From Klebsiella quasipneumoniae subsp. quasipneumoniae (GTDB taxonomy: Bacteria; Pseudomonadota; Gammaproteobacteria; Enterobacterales; Enterobacteriaceae), in NCBI RefSeq assembly GCF_020525925.1, contig NZ_CP084876.1:3348001-3412000 (forward strand): DNA of 64,000 nucleotides, in the 5' to 3' direction. The first letter of the stretch is position 1. Each line of letters opens with the position of its first letter. A program made the translations under genes and the position numbers. Positions 1-8,504 of this stretch are shown piece after piece. The notes beneath the pieces are model-generated. The model was not told where the DNA came from, ran no database searches, and saw only the letters and a program-made list of their open reading frames with translations.

Positions 1-1036
1 TAATCACGTTCAACGCCGGGGTGCGCCATTTCGGATGCACATAGCCGAAAATGCGCTCCGGGAAGACGTTATCGCGGCCCATCACGTACAGCAGCCGGGA
101 GACGCTGGCATGGGACGCCAGGCCGGACGCCAGGGTGTTAACAAAGGTGGTGCAGAGGAAAATTGACTGGAACAGCTTGCCGCCCACGTACAACGCAATC
201 TCCGGCAGCGCGGCGTCCGGGTCTTTAAAGCGATGAATATCCGGGAAAAACAGCTGCATAAAGAACGACGCGACGATGAAAATAATGCCGCCGTACATCG
301 CGGTGAGAAAAATCGCCTTCGGGATCACCCGTGCGGCGTCAGGCGTCTCTTCCGACAGCGTGGTCACCGCGTCGAAGCCGAGAAACGAAAAGCAGACGAT
401 GGTCGCCCCGGTAATAATCGGGATCAGATGCGCATTCTGGCTGATAAACGGCTGCAGCGACCAGACGGTCCCTACCCCCTCGCCTTTGTGCAGCCCCTGG
501 ACCACCAGAATGACAAACACCACCATAATCGAGATCTGCACCAGCACGAACAGGGTGTTGAAGTTGGCCACCAGGTTAACGCTTTTCAGGTTCGCGGCGG
601 TCAGAATGGCGACAAAGGTCACCACCCACACCCATGGCGGCACTTCCGGGAACAGCGCCGAGAGATAGATCTTCGCCAGCAGGACGTTGATCATCGGCAG
701 GAACAGATAATCCAGCAGCGACGACCAGCCGACCATAAAACCGACGTGCGGACTGATGGATTTTTGCGCGTAGGTGTAGGCAGAGCCGGCTTCCGGGAAC
801 TGGCGCACCAGTTTGCCGTAGCTGATGGCGGTGAACAGCACGCCAGCCAGCGCCAGCAAATACGACGCCGGGACGTGGCCGTTGCTGATGCCGGAGACAA
901 TGCCGAAGGTATCAAACACCGTCATCGGCGTCAGATAGGCGAGCCCCATCATCACCACTTGCCAGAGTTTGAGGGATTTACGCAGACGCGGTCTGCCCGC
1001 CTGAGCGGCGTTATGCGCAGGAAGATTAATTGCCAT
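1..1036 (-). CDS. puuP: Putrescine importer PuuP (3' end outside window)
   Basis: Amino acid/polyamine permease of the APC family, which brings putrescine through the inner membrane for the glutamylated-putrescine pathway. About 345 residues are visible, starting [10 protein letters not shown], with many hydrophobic segments typical of a 12-helix permease. The C-terminus lies beyond base 1. The ATG at 1034-1036 follows a GGGGGGA ribosome-binding site. The gene is downstream of puuA on the same strand, as in E. coli puuAP, but with a 353-base gap. Identity rests on similarity to remembered E. coli PuuP and on context. Confidence 0.9.
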   Translation of the reverse strand, partial: MAINLPAHNAAQAGRPRLRKSLKLWQVVMMGLAYLTPMTVFDTFGIVSGISNGHVPASYLLALAGVLFTAISYGKLVRQFPEAGSAYTYAQKSISPHVGFMVGWSSLLDYLFLPMINVLLAKIYLSALFPEVPPWVWVVTFVAILTAANLKSVNLVANFNTLFVLVQISIMVVFVILVVQGLHKGEGVGTVWSLQPFISQNAHLIPIITGATIVCFSFLGFDAVTTLSEETPDAARVIPKAIFLTAMYGGIIFIVASFFMQLFFPDIHRFKDPDAALPEIALYVGGKLFQSIFLCTTFVNTLASGLASHASVSRLLYVMGRDNVFPERIFGYVHPKWRTPALNVI

Positions 1037-1217
1037 CGACCATTCCCCCCTTGCGGATAACAGTTTGCGGGCACAACGTTCGCGTGACAAACCTGCTTAG
1101 CAAGGGGGTAAGGCATAAATAAAAGGGTAAGACGGACCGGTGAGCGGTTGCTGGCTGGCATCCAATGCGGCCTGAGCGGCCTCCCTCTCCCTGCGGATAT
1201 TTGAACATCTGCATCAT
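1026..1217 (-). CDS. Possible 63-residue leader ORF overlapping the puuP start
   Basis: A small frame in the 353-base puuA-puuP gap. It begins with tandem ATGs behind a good GAGGAAA ribosome-binding site and ends (TAA) 11 bases inside puuP in another frame. Such a geometry would allow translational coupling with the permease. The product ([10 protein letters not shown]...) matches no family I know and is rich in Arg, Gly and Pro. It may be a chance frame. The rest of the gap (1218-1389) holds only the hairpin described separately. Confidence 0.25.
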   Translation of the reverse strand: MMQMFKYPQGEGGRSGRIGCQPATAHRSVLPFYLCLTPLLSRFVTRTLCPQTVIRKGGMVDGN

Positions 1218-1369
1218 CTCATTTCCTCGTCACACACTGTGTCGTTAACTGAAGCCCCGTTGCCGCCTGCGCTCCTTAACGCGACATCCGGGAAATGGCT
1301 GGGCTCCCAGCAAAAAGGACGACCAGGCTCCGCTCAGGCCGTATGATGCTACTCATGACTCAACTCATG

Positions 1370-1385
1370 CGCCCCTCGCGGGGCG
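1370..1385. other. GC-rich hairpin after puuA
   Basis: CGCCCC and GGGGCG pair around a 4-base loop, just downstream of the puuA stop. There is no following U tract, so this is more likely an mRNA-processing or stability element between puuA and puuP than a full terminator. Confidence 0.4.
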
Positions 1386-1389
1386 ACCA

Positions 1390-2811
1390 TCAGGCGTTTT
1401 TCAACATCCACTCAATTTCAGTTTCTGTGATAAGACGCTCAAACTGCAATAATTCATCATGCTTGCAGGCATGGAAAACGTGGCAGAAACGCTCGCCGAG
1501 ACGCTCACGCAGGTGATCGTTCTGCATAAACTCCCACAGCGCGTCGCTCTGACGGATCGGGAACGGCAGCCCTTCTTGTTCCAGGCCGTTACCTTCCACC
1601 TCTTCCTGCAAAGGCAGCTGAGGGTTATCCAGCCCGTGCAGGATACCGGCGAAAATCGCCGCCATCACCAGATACGGGTTGGCGTCCGCTCCCGCCACGC
1701 GATACTCCACGCGGTGGTTCTGCCGTTCTCCGCACGGGATCCGCAGCGCCACGGTACGGTTGTTATGGCCCCAGGAAGCCTGCGTCGGGACATACATCCC
1801 CGGCTGGAAGCGGCGATACGAGTTCACGTTCGGCGCCAGCAGCGCCATCGAGGCCGGCATCAGATCGATCATCCCGGCCAGCGCGCGTTTGAGCAGCGCG
1901 GAGTCTTCCCCGTCGCCGTCCACCAGCACGTTTTCCCCTTTATTGTTCAGCATGCTGATGTGGATATGCATCCCGCTGCCCGCATGCTCTTCATAAGGCT
2001 TGGCCATAAAAGTGGCGTGCATCTTATGCTTCTCCGCCATTAAACGCACGAGACGTTTTAACGCCAGCGCATCATCGCAGGCATCCAGCACGTTATCGGT
2101 ATGGTGGAGATTGATTTCAAACTGGCCCGGCGAGGCTTCGGCCACCGCGCCGTCGGCGGGGATCAGCTGCAGTTTCGCCAGCTCGTCGATGTCGTTGAGC
2201 ACGTCGGCAAAGTGGTTCAGGTTATCGACCGAGTAGACCTGGCTCTGGGTGTTGCGATCGTCGGTGCCCGGCGCGCACGGCGGCTGCAGGTAGCCTTCGG
2301 CATCGCGTTTGCGGTCCAGTAAATAGAACTCCAGCTCTACCGCTACCACGGGGAACAGCCCGCGCTGGCGCAGCTGCTGCCAGAGGCGGTTGAGTACGTT
2401 CCGCGGCTCAACGTCAAAGGGAGCGCCATCTTCATCAACCATAGTCAGCTGTACCTGGGCTATCGACTGCGGATCGGCCGCTGAAGGCGTTAAGGTACCG
2501 GGCACCGGGATGCAGCTGCGATCCGGCTCGCCCATCTCCTGGCCCAGACCGGCCTCTTCCACGACGTTGCCGAGAATATCCATCGCAAACACCGAGGCCG
2601 GAAAATAACAGCCTTTCTCCAGCTTGCTCAGGCCGGCAACGGGGATGCGCTTGCCGCGGAAGCAGCCGTTCAGATCAGTGAGGAGGACATCGACATATTG
2701 GGTATCAGGGTAGGTTTCGAGGTAGCGCTTCACTTCTTTCGCGAACGCGCTGACCCGTCTCTCTTCCGTTTGCTGAACAAAATTCTCAACTTCTACGATA
2801 TTGGTTTCCAT
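1390..2811 (-). CDS. puuA: Glutamate-putrescine ligase PuuA
   Basis: ATP-dependent gamma-glutamylputrescine synthetase, the first step of the Puu pathway (putrescine + glutamate to gamma-glutamylputrescine), cytoplasmic. It has 473 residues against 472 in E. coli and is nearly collinear with it, starting METNIVEVEN. It has the glutamine-synthetase fold: an N-terminal beta-grasp domain (VLLTDLNGCFRGKRIP) and a catalytic domain with the metal/ATP signatures GSGMHIHIS and NSYRRFQPG. It is divergent from puuD across a 213-base control region containing PuuR-type operators. Confidence 0.97.
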   Translation of the reverse strand: METNIVEVENFVQQTEERRVSAFAKEVKRYLETYPDTQYVDVLLTDLNGCFRGKRIPVAGLSKLEKGCYFPASVFAMDILGNVVEEAGLGQEMGEPDRSCIPVPGTLTPSAADPQSIAQVQLTMVDEDGAPFDVEPRNVLNRLWQQLRQRGLFPVVAVELEFYLLDRKRDAEGYLQPPCAPGTDDRNTQSQVYSVDNLNHFADVLNDIDELAKLQLIPADGAVAEASPGQFEINLHHTDNVLDACDDALALKRLVRLMAEKHKMHATFMAKPYEEHAGSGMHIHISMLNNKGENVLVDGDGEDSALLKRALAGMIDLMPASMALLAPNVNSYRRFQPGMYVPTQASWGHNNRTVALRIPCGERQNHRVEYRVAGADANPYLVMAAIFAGILHGLDNPQLPLQEEVEGNGLEQEGLPFPIRQSDALWEFMQNDHLRERLGERFCHVFHACKHDELLQFERLITETEIEWMLKNA

Positions 2812-2855
2812 GATTCACCGCCGTTGGTTTGGTTTCGGTCCTGCACTCAGGCCGT

Positions 2856-2870
2856 TAAATATAATGTCCA
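2856..2870 (+). promoter_or_regulatory. Candidate PuuR operator upstream of puuA
   Basis: TAAATATAATGTCCA matches 12 of 15 positions of the E. coli PuuR box AAAATATAATGAACA. It lies about 45 bases upstream of the puuA start, where repressor binding could block transcription. The sequence is direct; binding is inferred. Confidence 0.6.
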
Positions 2871-3024
2871 CCCCATCGACTGTGTATGCAAATAAATTGT
2901 TTGTCAAATGTTAAATTAAGTTTGCAAAGGGCTATTTCCACTGCTAGATTGAGAAAATATTGAACGATATGGCCGTTAAACCCGCTATAGCGGTCATAAT
3001 TTAGTCCACTTTGTGAGGGCGATC

Positions 3025-3789
3025 ATGGAAAATATAATGTACAAGCCAGTTATTGGCGTCGTGATGTGTAGAAACAGGCTTAAGGGTCACCAGACCCAGA
3101 CCTTGCAAGAAAAGTACCTGAATGCAATTGTTAACGCCGGCGGACTGCCGATCGCCCTGCCGCATGCGCTGGCGGAGCCGGAGCTGCTGAACGCGTTAGT
3201 CGATAAACTGGACGGGATATACCTGCCAGGCAGCCCCAGTAACGTGCAGCCGCACCTTTATGGTGAAAACGGCGATGAGCCTGACGCCGACCCCGGGCGT
3301 GATCTTCTGAGCATGGCGCTGATTAACGCCGCACTCGAAAGGCGCATCCCCATTTTCGCCATCTGTCGTGGACTGCAGGAACTGGTTGTCGCCACCGGTG
3401 GGACTCTGTATCGTCGTCTGTTCGAGCAGCCTGAGCTGCTGGAGCATCGCGAAGATCCTGAACTGCCCGTCGAGCAGCAGTATGCCCCGTCCCATCAGGT
3501 TGAGGTTCAGGAAGGAGGATTGCTGTCGCAATTGATACCGGGCTGCAACACGTTTTGGGTAAACTCGCTACACGGACAAGGGGCAAAAACCCTGAGTCCG
3601 CAGCTGCGCGTGGAGGCGCGAGCGCCGGATGGACTGGTGGAAGCGGTCAGCGTGAACGATCACCCTTTCGCGCTGGGCGTACAGTGGCATCCTGAATGGA
3701 ACAGTAGCGAATACGCCCTGTCGCGTATGTTGTTTGATGGTTTTATCACCGCCTGTCAGGGCCATCATGCTGAAAAGCGGCGGCGCTGA
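3025..3789 (+). CDS. puuD: Gamma-glutamyl-GABA hydrolase PuuD
   Basis: Class I glutamine-amidotransferase-type hydrolase that releases GABA and glutamate from gamma-glutamyl-GABA in the Puu pathway. It has 254 residues from the ATG at 3025, as in E. coli. An upstream in-frame GTG at 3013 is less likely because GAGGG at 3015-3019 is well spaced for 3025. The catalytic triad is visible: Cys114 in FAICRGLQE, and His222 and Glu224 in QWHPEWN. It forms an operon with puuR, 25 bases downstream. A PuuR operator overlaps its first codons. Confidence 0.96.
   Translation: MENIMYKPVIGVVMCRNRLKGHQTQTLQEKYLNAIVNAGGLPIALPHALAEPELLNALVDKLDGIYLPGSPSNVQPHLYGENGDEPDADPGRDLLSMALINAALERRIPIFAICRGLQELVVATGGTLYRRLFEQPELLEHREDPELPVEQQYAPSHQVEVQEGGLLSQLIPGCNTFWVNSLHGQGAKTLSPQLRVEARAPDGLVEAVSVNDHPFALGVQWHPEWNSSEYALSRMLFDGFITACQGHHAEKRRR
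3029..3043 (+). promoter_or_regulatory. PuuR operator overlapping puuD start codons
   Basis: AAAATATAATGTACA agrees with the E. coli PuuR consensus at 14 of 15 bases. It lies inside codons 2-7 of puuD, so repressor bound here would sit on the start of the puuDR message. Confidence 0.7.
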
Positions 3790-3814
3790 CCACTACCGTT
3801 AAGGAAATGCAAAT

Positions 3815-4372
3815 ATGAGCGATGACGGACTGGCGCCAGGGAAACGTCTGTCAGAGATCCGCCAACAGCTGGGTCTCTCGCAGCGTCGTGCCGCCGAACT
3901 GTCTGGGTTAACACATAGTGCCATCAGCACCATAGAGCAGGACAAAGTCAGTCCCGCCATCAGTACGCTGCAAAAGCTGCTGAAAGTCTATGGGCTGTCG
4001 CTCTCGGAATTCTTTTCTGAACCCGAAAAGCCGGACGAACCCCAGGTGGTCATTAATCAGGATGACCTTATCGAAATGGGCAGTCAGGGCGTTTCCATGA
4101 AGCTGGTTCATAACGGAAATCCGAACCGTACGCTGGCGATGATTTTTGAAACTTACCAGCCTGGAACCACGACCGGGGAGAGGATTAAGCATCAGGGTGA
4201 GGAGATAGGCACCATACTGGAGGGGGAGATCGTGCTGACCATTAACGGTCAGTCGTACCACCTGGTGGCTGGACAGAGCTATGCCATTAACACCGGCATC
4301 CCGCACAGCTTCAGCAACACCTCGGCAGGCATCTGCCGCATCATCAGTGCCCACACCCCCACCACATTCTGA
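3815..4372 (+). CDS. puuR: Putrescine-responsive repressor PuuR
   Basis: Transcriptional repressor of the puu genes, relieved by putrescine. It has 185 residues. The N-terminal XRE-type helix-turn-helix spans about residues 9-63 (LSEIRQQLGLSQRRAAELSG). The C-terminal cupin domain spans about 105-182 and contains the beta-barrel motifs HQGEEIGTILEG and INTGIPHSF. It is the second gene of puuDR and is followed by a hairpin terminator, so puuC is probably expressed partly from its own promoter. Confidence 0.95.
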   Translation: MSDDGLAPGKRLSEIRQQLGLSQRRAAELSGLTHSAISTIEQDKVSPAISTLQKLLKVYGLSLSEFFSEPEKPDEPQVVINQDDLIEMGSQGVSMKLVHNGNPNRTLAMIFETYQPGTTTGERIKHQGEEIGTILEGEIVLTINGQSYHLVAGQSYAINTGIPHSFSNTSAGICRIISAHTPTTF

Positions 4373-4378
4373 ATAGTT

Positions 4379-4403
4379 AGCCTGAACGAGGTTCAGGCTT
4401 TCT
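4379..4403 (+). terminator. Terminator after puuR
   Basis: The 9-base stem AGCCTGAAC/GTTCAGGCT has a 3-base loop and is followed by TTTCTT, 7 bases after the puuR stop. The U tract is short, so read-through into puuC is possible. Confidence 0.65.
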
Positions 4404-4692
4404 TCAGACCTGCGACGGCGGAAATTTTATTTTCGTCGCCGCGAAAAACTCGCCGTCATAACGTTTGTGCCGGAAGGGAATCCTATTTCCTGCTGGCCCT
4501 GAAATAATTAACGCCGTGAATGGCGACTCGTCCCTGAATTATTCGGCATGCAGACAACCTGCCGAAATTTAGGGCAATAAAACGGTATTCAACTCCGGGG
4601 ATTCACGATGCCCTGCGCCTGGCGCAGCGCCCCCGTGCAGCCTGAAAACGCCGAAATGATTAATTTGCCGATAATGTTTTTAAGGAGTCATG
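4404..4692 (+). promoter_or_regulatory. puuR-puuC spacer with probable puuC promoter
   Basis: Noncoding stretch between the puuR terminator and puuC. GATAAT about 20 bases before puuC resembles a -10 element, but I see no clear -35 partner. AAGGAG at 4682-4687 is the puuC ribosome-binding site and favours the second of two tandem ATGs (4693). I saw no PuuR box here. Confidence 0.35.
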
Positions 4693-6180
4693 ATGAATTT
4701 TCAGCACCTGGCTTACTGGCAGGAAAAAGCGAAAAGCCTGGCCATTGAAACACGATTATTTATTAACGGCGAATATTGCGCCGCGGTCGATAATACCACC
4801 TTTGAAACCATTGACCCTGCCGCGCAGCAAACATTAGCCCATGTCGCCCGCGGCAAAAAAGCCGACGTCGAGCTGGCGGTGAAGGCCGCGCGCCGGGTCT
4901 TTGATAACGGCGACTGGTCACAGGCCGCCCCCGCGCAGCGTAAAGCGGTTCTCACACGCTTCGCCGATCTGATGGAGGCCCACCGCGAAGAGCTGGCGCT
5001 TCTGGAAACGCTGGATACCGGCAAACCGATTCGCCACAGCCTGCGCGACGATATTCCCGGCGCCGCCCGCGCCATCCGCTGGTATGCCGAAGCGCTGGAT
5101 AAAGTCTATGGCGAAGTGGCCCCCACCGGCAGCAACGAGCTGGCGATGATCGTCCGCGAACCGATTGGCGTCATCGCCGCGGTGGTGCCATGGAACTTCC
5201 CGCTGCTGCTGGCCTGCTGGAAGCTCGGTCCGGCGTTGGCGGCAGGCAACAGCGTGATCCTTAAGCCGTCGGAAAAATCGCCGCTCACCGCCCTGCGCCT
5301 CGCCGGGCTGGCGAAAGAGGCTGGCCTGCCGGACGGCGTGCTGAACGTGGTCAGCGGCTTTGGTCACGAGGCCGGACAGGCGCTCGCCCTGCATCCTGAC
5401 GTGGAGGTCATTACTTTTACCGGCTCCACCCGCACCGGCAAGCAGCTGCTGAAAGACGCCGGCGACAGCAATATGAAGCGCGTGTGGCTGGAAGCGGGCG
5501 GCAAGAGCGCCAACATCGTCTTCGCCGACTGCCCGGATCTGCAAAAAGCGGTCAGCGCCACCGCCGGCGGCATCTTCTACAACCAGGGCCAGGTGTGCAT
5601 CGCCGGCACCCGCCTGCTGCTGGAGGAGAGCATCGCCGACGAGTTCCTGGCGCGACTGAAAACCGAAGCGCAACACTGGCAGCCGGGCAACCCACTCGAC
5701 CCAAACACCACCATGGGCATGCTGATTGACAACACCCATGCCGACAGCGTGCACAGTTTTATTCGCGGCGGCGAAAGTAAAAGCACGCTGTTCCTCGATG
5801 GGCGGAAAAATCCATGGCCAGCCGCCGTCGGCCCGACCATTTTCATTGACGTCGACCCGGCTTCCACCCTCAGCCGGGAAGAGATCTTCGGCCCGGTGCT
5901 GGTGGTGACGCGATTCAAAAGCGAAGACGAGGCGCTGCGGCTTGCCAACGACAGCGACTACGGCCTCGGCGCCGCGGTATGGACTCGCGATCTCTCACGC
6001 GCCCACCGCATGAGCCGCCGCCTGAAGGCCGGTTCGGTCTTCGTCAACAACTATAACGATGGTGATATGACCGTCCCCTTCGGCGGTTACAAACAGAGCG
6101 GCAACGGGCGCGATAAGTCGCTGCACGCCCTGGAAAAATTCACCGAACTGAAAACCATCTGGATTGCCCTGGAGTCTTAA
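4693..6180 (+). CDS. puuC: Gamma-glutamyl-gamma-aminobutyraldehyde dehydrogenase PuuC
   Basis: NAD(P)-dependent aldehyde dehydrogenase oxidising gamma-glutamyl-gamma-aminobutyraldehyde to gamma-glutamyl-GABA. It has 495 residues from the second ATG, as in E. coli (MNFQHLAYWQ). The ALDH signatures are present: the proton acceptor Glu267 in WLEAGGKS and the nucleophile Cys302 in NQGQVCIAGTR. Two bases separate its stop from puuB, so the pair is co-translated. In pathway order it acts after PuuB and before PuuD. Confidence 0.96.
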   Translation: MNFQHLAYWQEKAKSLAIETRLFINGEYCAAVDNTTFETIDPAAQQTLAHVARGKKADVELAVKAARRVFDNGDWSQAAPAQRKAVLTRFADLMEAHREELALLETLDTGKPIRHSLRDDIPGAARAIRWYAEALDKVYGEVAPTGSNELAMIVREPIGVIAAVVPWNFPLLLACWKLGPALAAGNSVILKPSEKSPLTALRLAGLAKEAGLPDGVLNVVSGFGHEAGQALALHPDVEVITFTGSTRTGKQLLKDAGDSNMKRVWLEAGGKSANIVFADCPDLQKAVSATAGGIFYNQGQVCIAGTRLLLEESIADEFLARLKTEAQHWQPGNPLDPNTTMGMLIDNTHADSVHSFIRGGESKSTLFLDGRKNPWPAAVGPTIFIDVDPASTLSREEIFGPVLVVTRFKSEDEALRLANDSDYGLGAAVWTRDLSRAHRMSRRLKAGSVFVNNYNDGDMTVPFGGYKQSGNGRDKSLHALEKFTELKTIWIALES

Positions 6181-6182
6181 TC

Positions 6183-7463
6183 ATGACCGAACATACCACC
6201 AGCTATTACGCCGCCAGCGCCAACAAATATGAACCCTTTCCGACGCTGGACGAATCGATAAGCTGCGACGTCTGCGTCGTCGGCGGCGGCTACACCGGCC
6301 TCTCCTCTGCCCTGCATCTTGCCGAAATGGGCTACGACGTGGTGGTGCTGGAAGGGGCGCGCATCGGCTTCGGCGCCAGCGGCCGCAACGGCGGTCAGCT
6401 GGTTAACTCCTACAGCCGCGATATCGACGTGATTGAAAAAAACTACGGCCCGGATGCGGCGAAAATGCTCGGCAGCATGATGTTCGAAGGCGGCGATATT
6501 ATCCGCGAACGCATCCAGCGCTATCAGATCCAGTGCGATTACCGACCGGGCGGCCTGTTCGTGGCGATGAACCATAAACAGCTGGAGACGCTGGAAGAAC
6601 AGAAAGCCAACTGGGAGCGCTACGGCAACACGCAGCTGGAGCTGCTGGACAGAGAGGCGATTCGTCGCGAAGTGGACAGCGACCGCTACGTCGGCGCCCT
6701 GCTCGACCACAGCGGCGGCCATATTCACCCGCTCAACCTCGCCATCGGCGAAGCGGACGCTATTCGCCTGAACGGCGGCCGGGTGTATGAGCAGTCGCCG
6801 GTCACCCGCATCCAGCACACCAGCCCGGCAGTGGTCAGCACCGCCCGCGGCCAGGTCACTGCCCGCTATGTGATCGTCGCCGGCAACGCCTATCTCGGTG
6901 ACAAACTGGAGCCGGAGCTGGCGAAGCGCAGCATGCCGTGCGGCACCCAGGTGGTCACCACCGCGCCGCTGTCGGAGGAGGTCGCCCGCTCGCTGATCCC
7001 GAAAAACTACTGTGTGGAAGACTGTAACTACCTGCTGGACTACTACCGTCTGACCGGCGATAACCGCCTGCTGTACGGCGGCGGCGTGGTCTACGGCGCC
7101 CGCGACCCGGACGATGTGGAGCGGCTGATTATGCCAAAGCTGCTGAAAACCTTCCCACAGCTGCAGGGGGTGAAGATTGACTACCGCTGGACGGGCAACT
7201 TCCTGCTGACCTTGTCGCGGATGCCGCAGTTTGGTCGCCTGGATAGCAACATCTACTACATGCAGGGCTACAGCGGGCATGGGGTCACCTGTACCCACCT
7301 CGCCGGACGATTGATTTCGGAACTGCTGCGCGGCGACGCCGAACGTTTCGACGCCTTTGCCAAACTGCCGCACTACCCGTTCCCGGGCGGCCGCAGCCTG
7401 CGTATCCCCTTTACCGCGATGGGCGCCGCCTACTACAGCCTGCGCGACCGCCTTGGGGTTTAA
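6183..7463 (+). CDS. puuB: Gamma-glutamylputrescine oxidoreductase PuuB
   Basis: FAD-dependent oxidase of the DAO family converting gamma-glutamylputrescine to the aldehyde with release of ammonia and hydrogen peroxide. It has 426 residues, with the dinucleotide-binding loop GGGYTG at 34-39 and the DAO C-terminal motif QGYSGHGVT. In E. coli puuE follows. Here the gene instead runs into the convergent dmlR, whose stop overlaps it by 4 bases, so the GABA transaminase step is not encoded here. Confidence 0.95.
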   Translation: MTEHTTSYYAASANKYEPFPTLDESISCDVCVVGGGYTGLSSALHLAEMGYDVVVLEGARIGFGASGRNGGQLVNSYSRDIDVIEKNYGPDAAKMLGSMMFEGGDIIRERIQRYQIQCDYRPGGLFVAMNHKQLETLEEQKANWERYGNTQLELLDREAIRREVDSDRYVGALLDHSGGHIHPLNLAIGEADAIRLNGGRVYEQSPVTRIQHTSPAVVSTARGQVTARYVIVAGNAYLGDKLEPELAKRSMPCGTQVVTTAPLSEEVARSLIPKNYCVEDCNYLLDYYRLTGDNRLLYGGGVVYGARDPDDVERLIMPKLLKTFPQLQGVKIDYRWTGNFLLTLSRMPQFGRLDSNIYYMQGYSGHGVTCTHLAGRLISELLRGDAERFDAFAKLPHYPFPGGRSLRIPFTAMGAAYYSLRDRLGV

Positions 7464-8401
7464 TCGTCTTTGCCGACGGCCCTGGCCGTCGGCTCATGCT
7501 GCGGATAGTGTTGCTGGAAATAGTGGCGCAGAAACTCCACGGTGGTGCGAATTTTAGCCGACGTCGCCAGGCGGGAGACGTAAACCGCCCAGACGTTGGC
7601 CGGTTGCCAGTAGTCCGGCAGCACCTGCACCAGATGCCCGCTGGCGATATTCTCCCTGACGTCCCACCACGAACGGAGCGCAATCCCCTGCCCGTCCAGA
7701 CACCACTGATGAACAATTTCGCCATGGTTGGACGACAGCGGCCCGGTCACTTTGATGGCGTGCTGGCCCTCTTTGCTATGCAGCTGCCAGACGCCGAACG
7801 GATGATCCCGCTCTTTAATCACCAGGCACGGCAGAGCCGCCAGATCGCTCAGCTGTTTCGGCGGCGCATGGCGGGCGAGGAACTGCGGCGACGCGCAGAG
7901 TACGCGGTGATTGCGCGCCAGCTGGCGGGCAATCAGATTCGGCGCGATATCGTCGCCGAGGCGAATATCGAGATCCACCCCTTCATTGACTAAATCCACC
8001 AGTCGGTCCTGAACATCAAAACGCAGCTCCAGCTGCGGGTACTGAAGCGCCAGCGCCGACAGCGCGGGGGCCACCACCCGGCGACCAAAGCCGAAGCTGC
8101 TGATAATCCGCAGCGTTCCCTGCGGCACCTGACGCACGTCGGAGAGCTCGTCCATCATCTCATCGACATCCTGCAGAATGCGCTGCGCCCACTCGTAGAT
8201 CCGCTCTCCCTCTTCGGTAATGGTGACCCGGCGGGTGGTCCGGTGCAGCAACATCACATTCAGGGTTTGCTCCAGCAGCGAAACCCGCTTGCTGACAAAA
8301 GCCGGCGATACGCCCAGCTCCTCAGCGGCGGCGGCAAACCCGGCCCGGCGGGCGACCAGCATAAAAACGCGTAAATCATTCAGCAGCGGCAGATTATTCA
8401 T
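7460..8401 (-). CDS. dmlR: LysR-type regulator DmlR
   Basis: LysR-family activator of D-malate catabolism. From the ATG at 8401 (MNNLPLLNDL, the E. coli start) it has 313 residues. An in-frame GTG 21 bases upstream would add seven residues. The N-terminal winged helix is at about 4-62 (AAAAEELGVSPAFVSKRVSL). The LysR substrate-binding domain follows, with DLDIRLGDD. It is divergent from dmlA across about 100 bases, the usual arrangement for a LysR regulator and its target. Confidence 0.93.
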   Translation of the reverse strand: MNNLPLLNDLRVFMLVARRAGFAAAAEELGVSPAFVSKRVSLLEQTLNVMLLHRTTRRVTITEEGERIYEWAQRILQDVDEMMDELSDVRQVPQGTLRIISSFGFGRRVVAPALSALALQYPQLELRFDVQDRLVDLVNEGVDLDIRLGDDIAPNLIARQLARNHRVLCASPQFLARHAPPKQLSDLAALPCLVIKERDHPFGVWQLHSKEGQHAIKVTGPLSSNHGEIVHQWCLDGQGIALRSWWDVRENIASGHLVQVLPDYWQPANVWAVYVSRLATSAKIRTTVEFLRHYFQQHYPQHEPTARAVGKDD

Positions 8402-8435
8402 GATCTGTGTTTTATGTTTCACCAGTTAGCGTGAT

Positions 8436-8456
8436 TAATTATGAATCAGTCAATTA
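8436..8456. promoter_or_regulatory. Candidate LysR-type operator between dmlR and dmlA
   Basis: TAATT and AATTA form an inverted repeat separated by 11 bases, fitting the T-N11-A rule for LysR regulators. It is placed midway between the divergent genes. Binding by DmlR is inferred. Confidence 0.4.
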
Positions 8457-8504
8457 TAGGATAAGCAGGTGGTCAAACATCATCGCTAAAAAGTGAGAAC
8501 CGGA

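Noticed and set aside
233..1060. 275-codon plus-strand frame over puuP
   Set aside because: It is an antisense shadow of the permease gene, rich in His, Arg and Gln, with no family match.
2954..2966. AAAATATTGAACG as a third PuuR operator
   Set aside because: It needs a two-base deletion to align to the PuuR consensus, so I left it out of the feature list.
2982..2993. CCGCTATAGCGG palindrome upstream of puuD as an operator
   Set aside because: It does not resemble the PuuR box and overlaps the probable promoter; could be chance. Not enough evidence to call.
6177..7373. 398-codon minus-strand frame opposite puuB
   Set aside because: PuuB on the plus strand is a clear full-length family member; the antisense frame has biased composition typical of GC-rich shadows.
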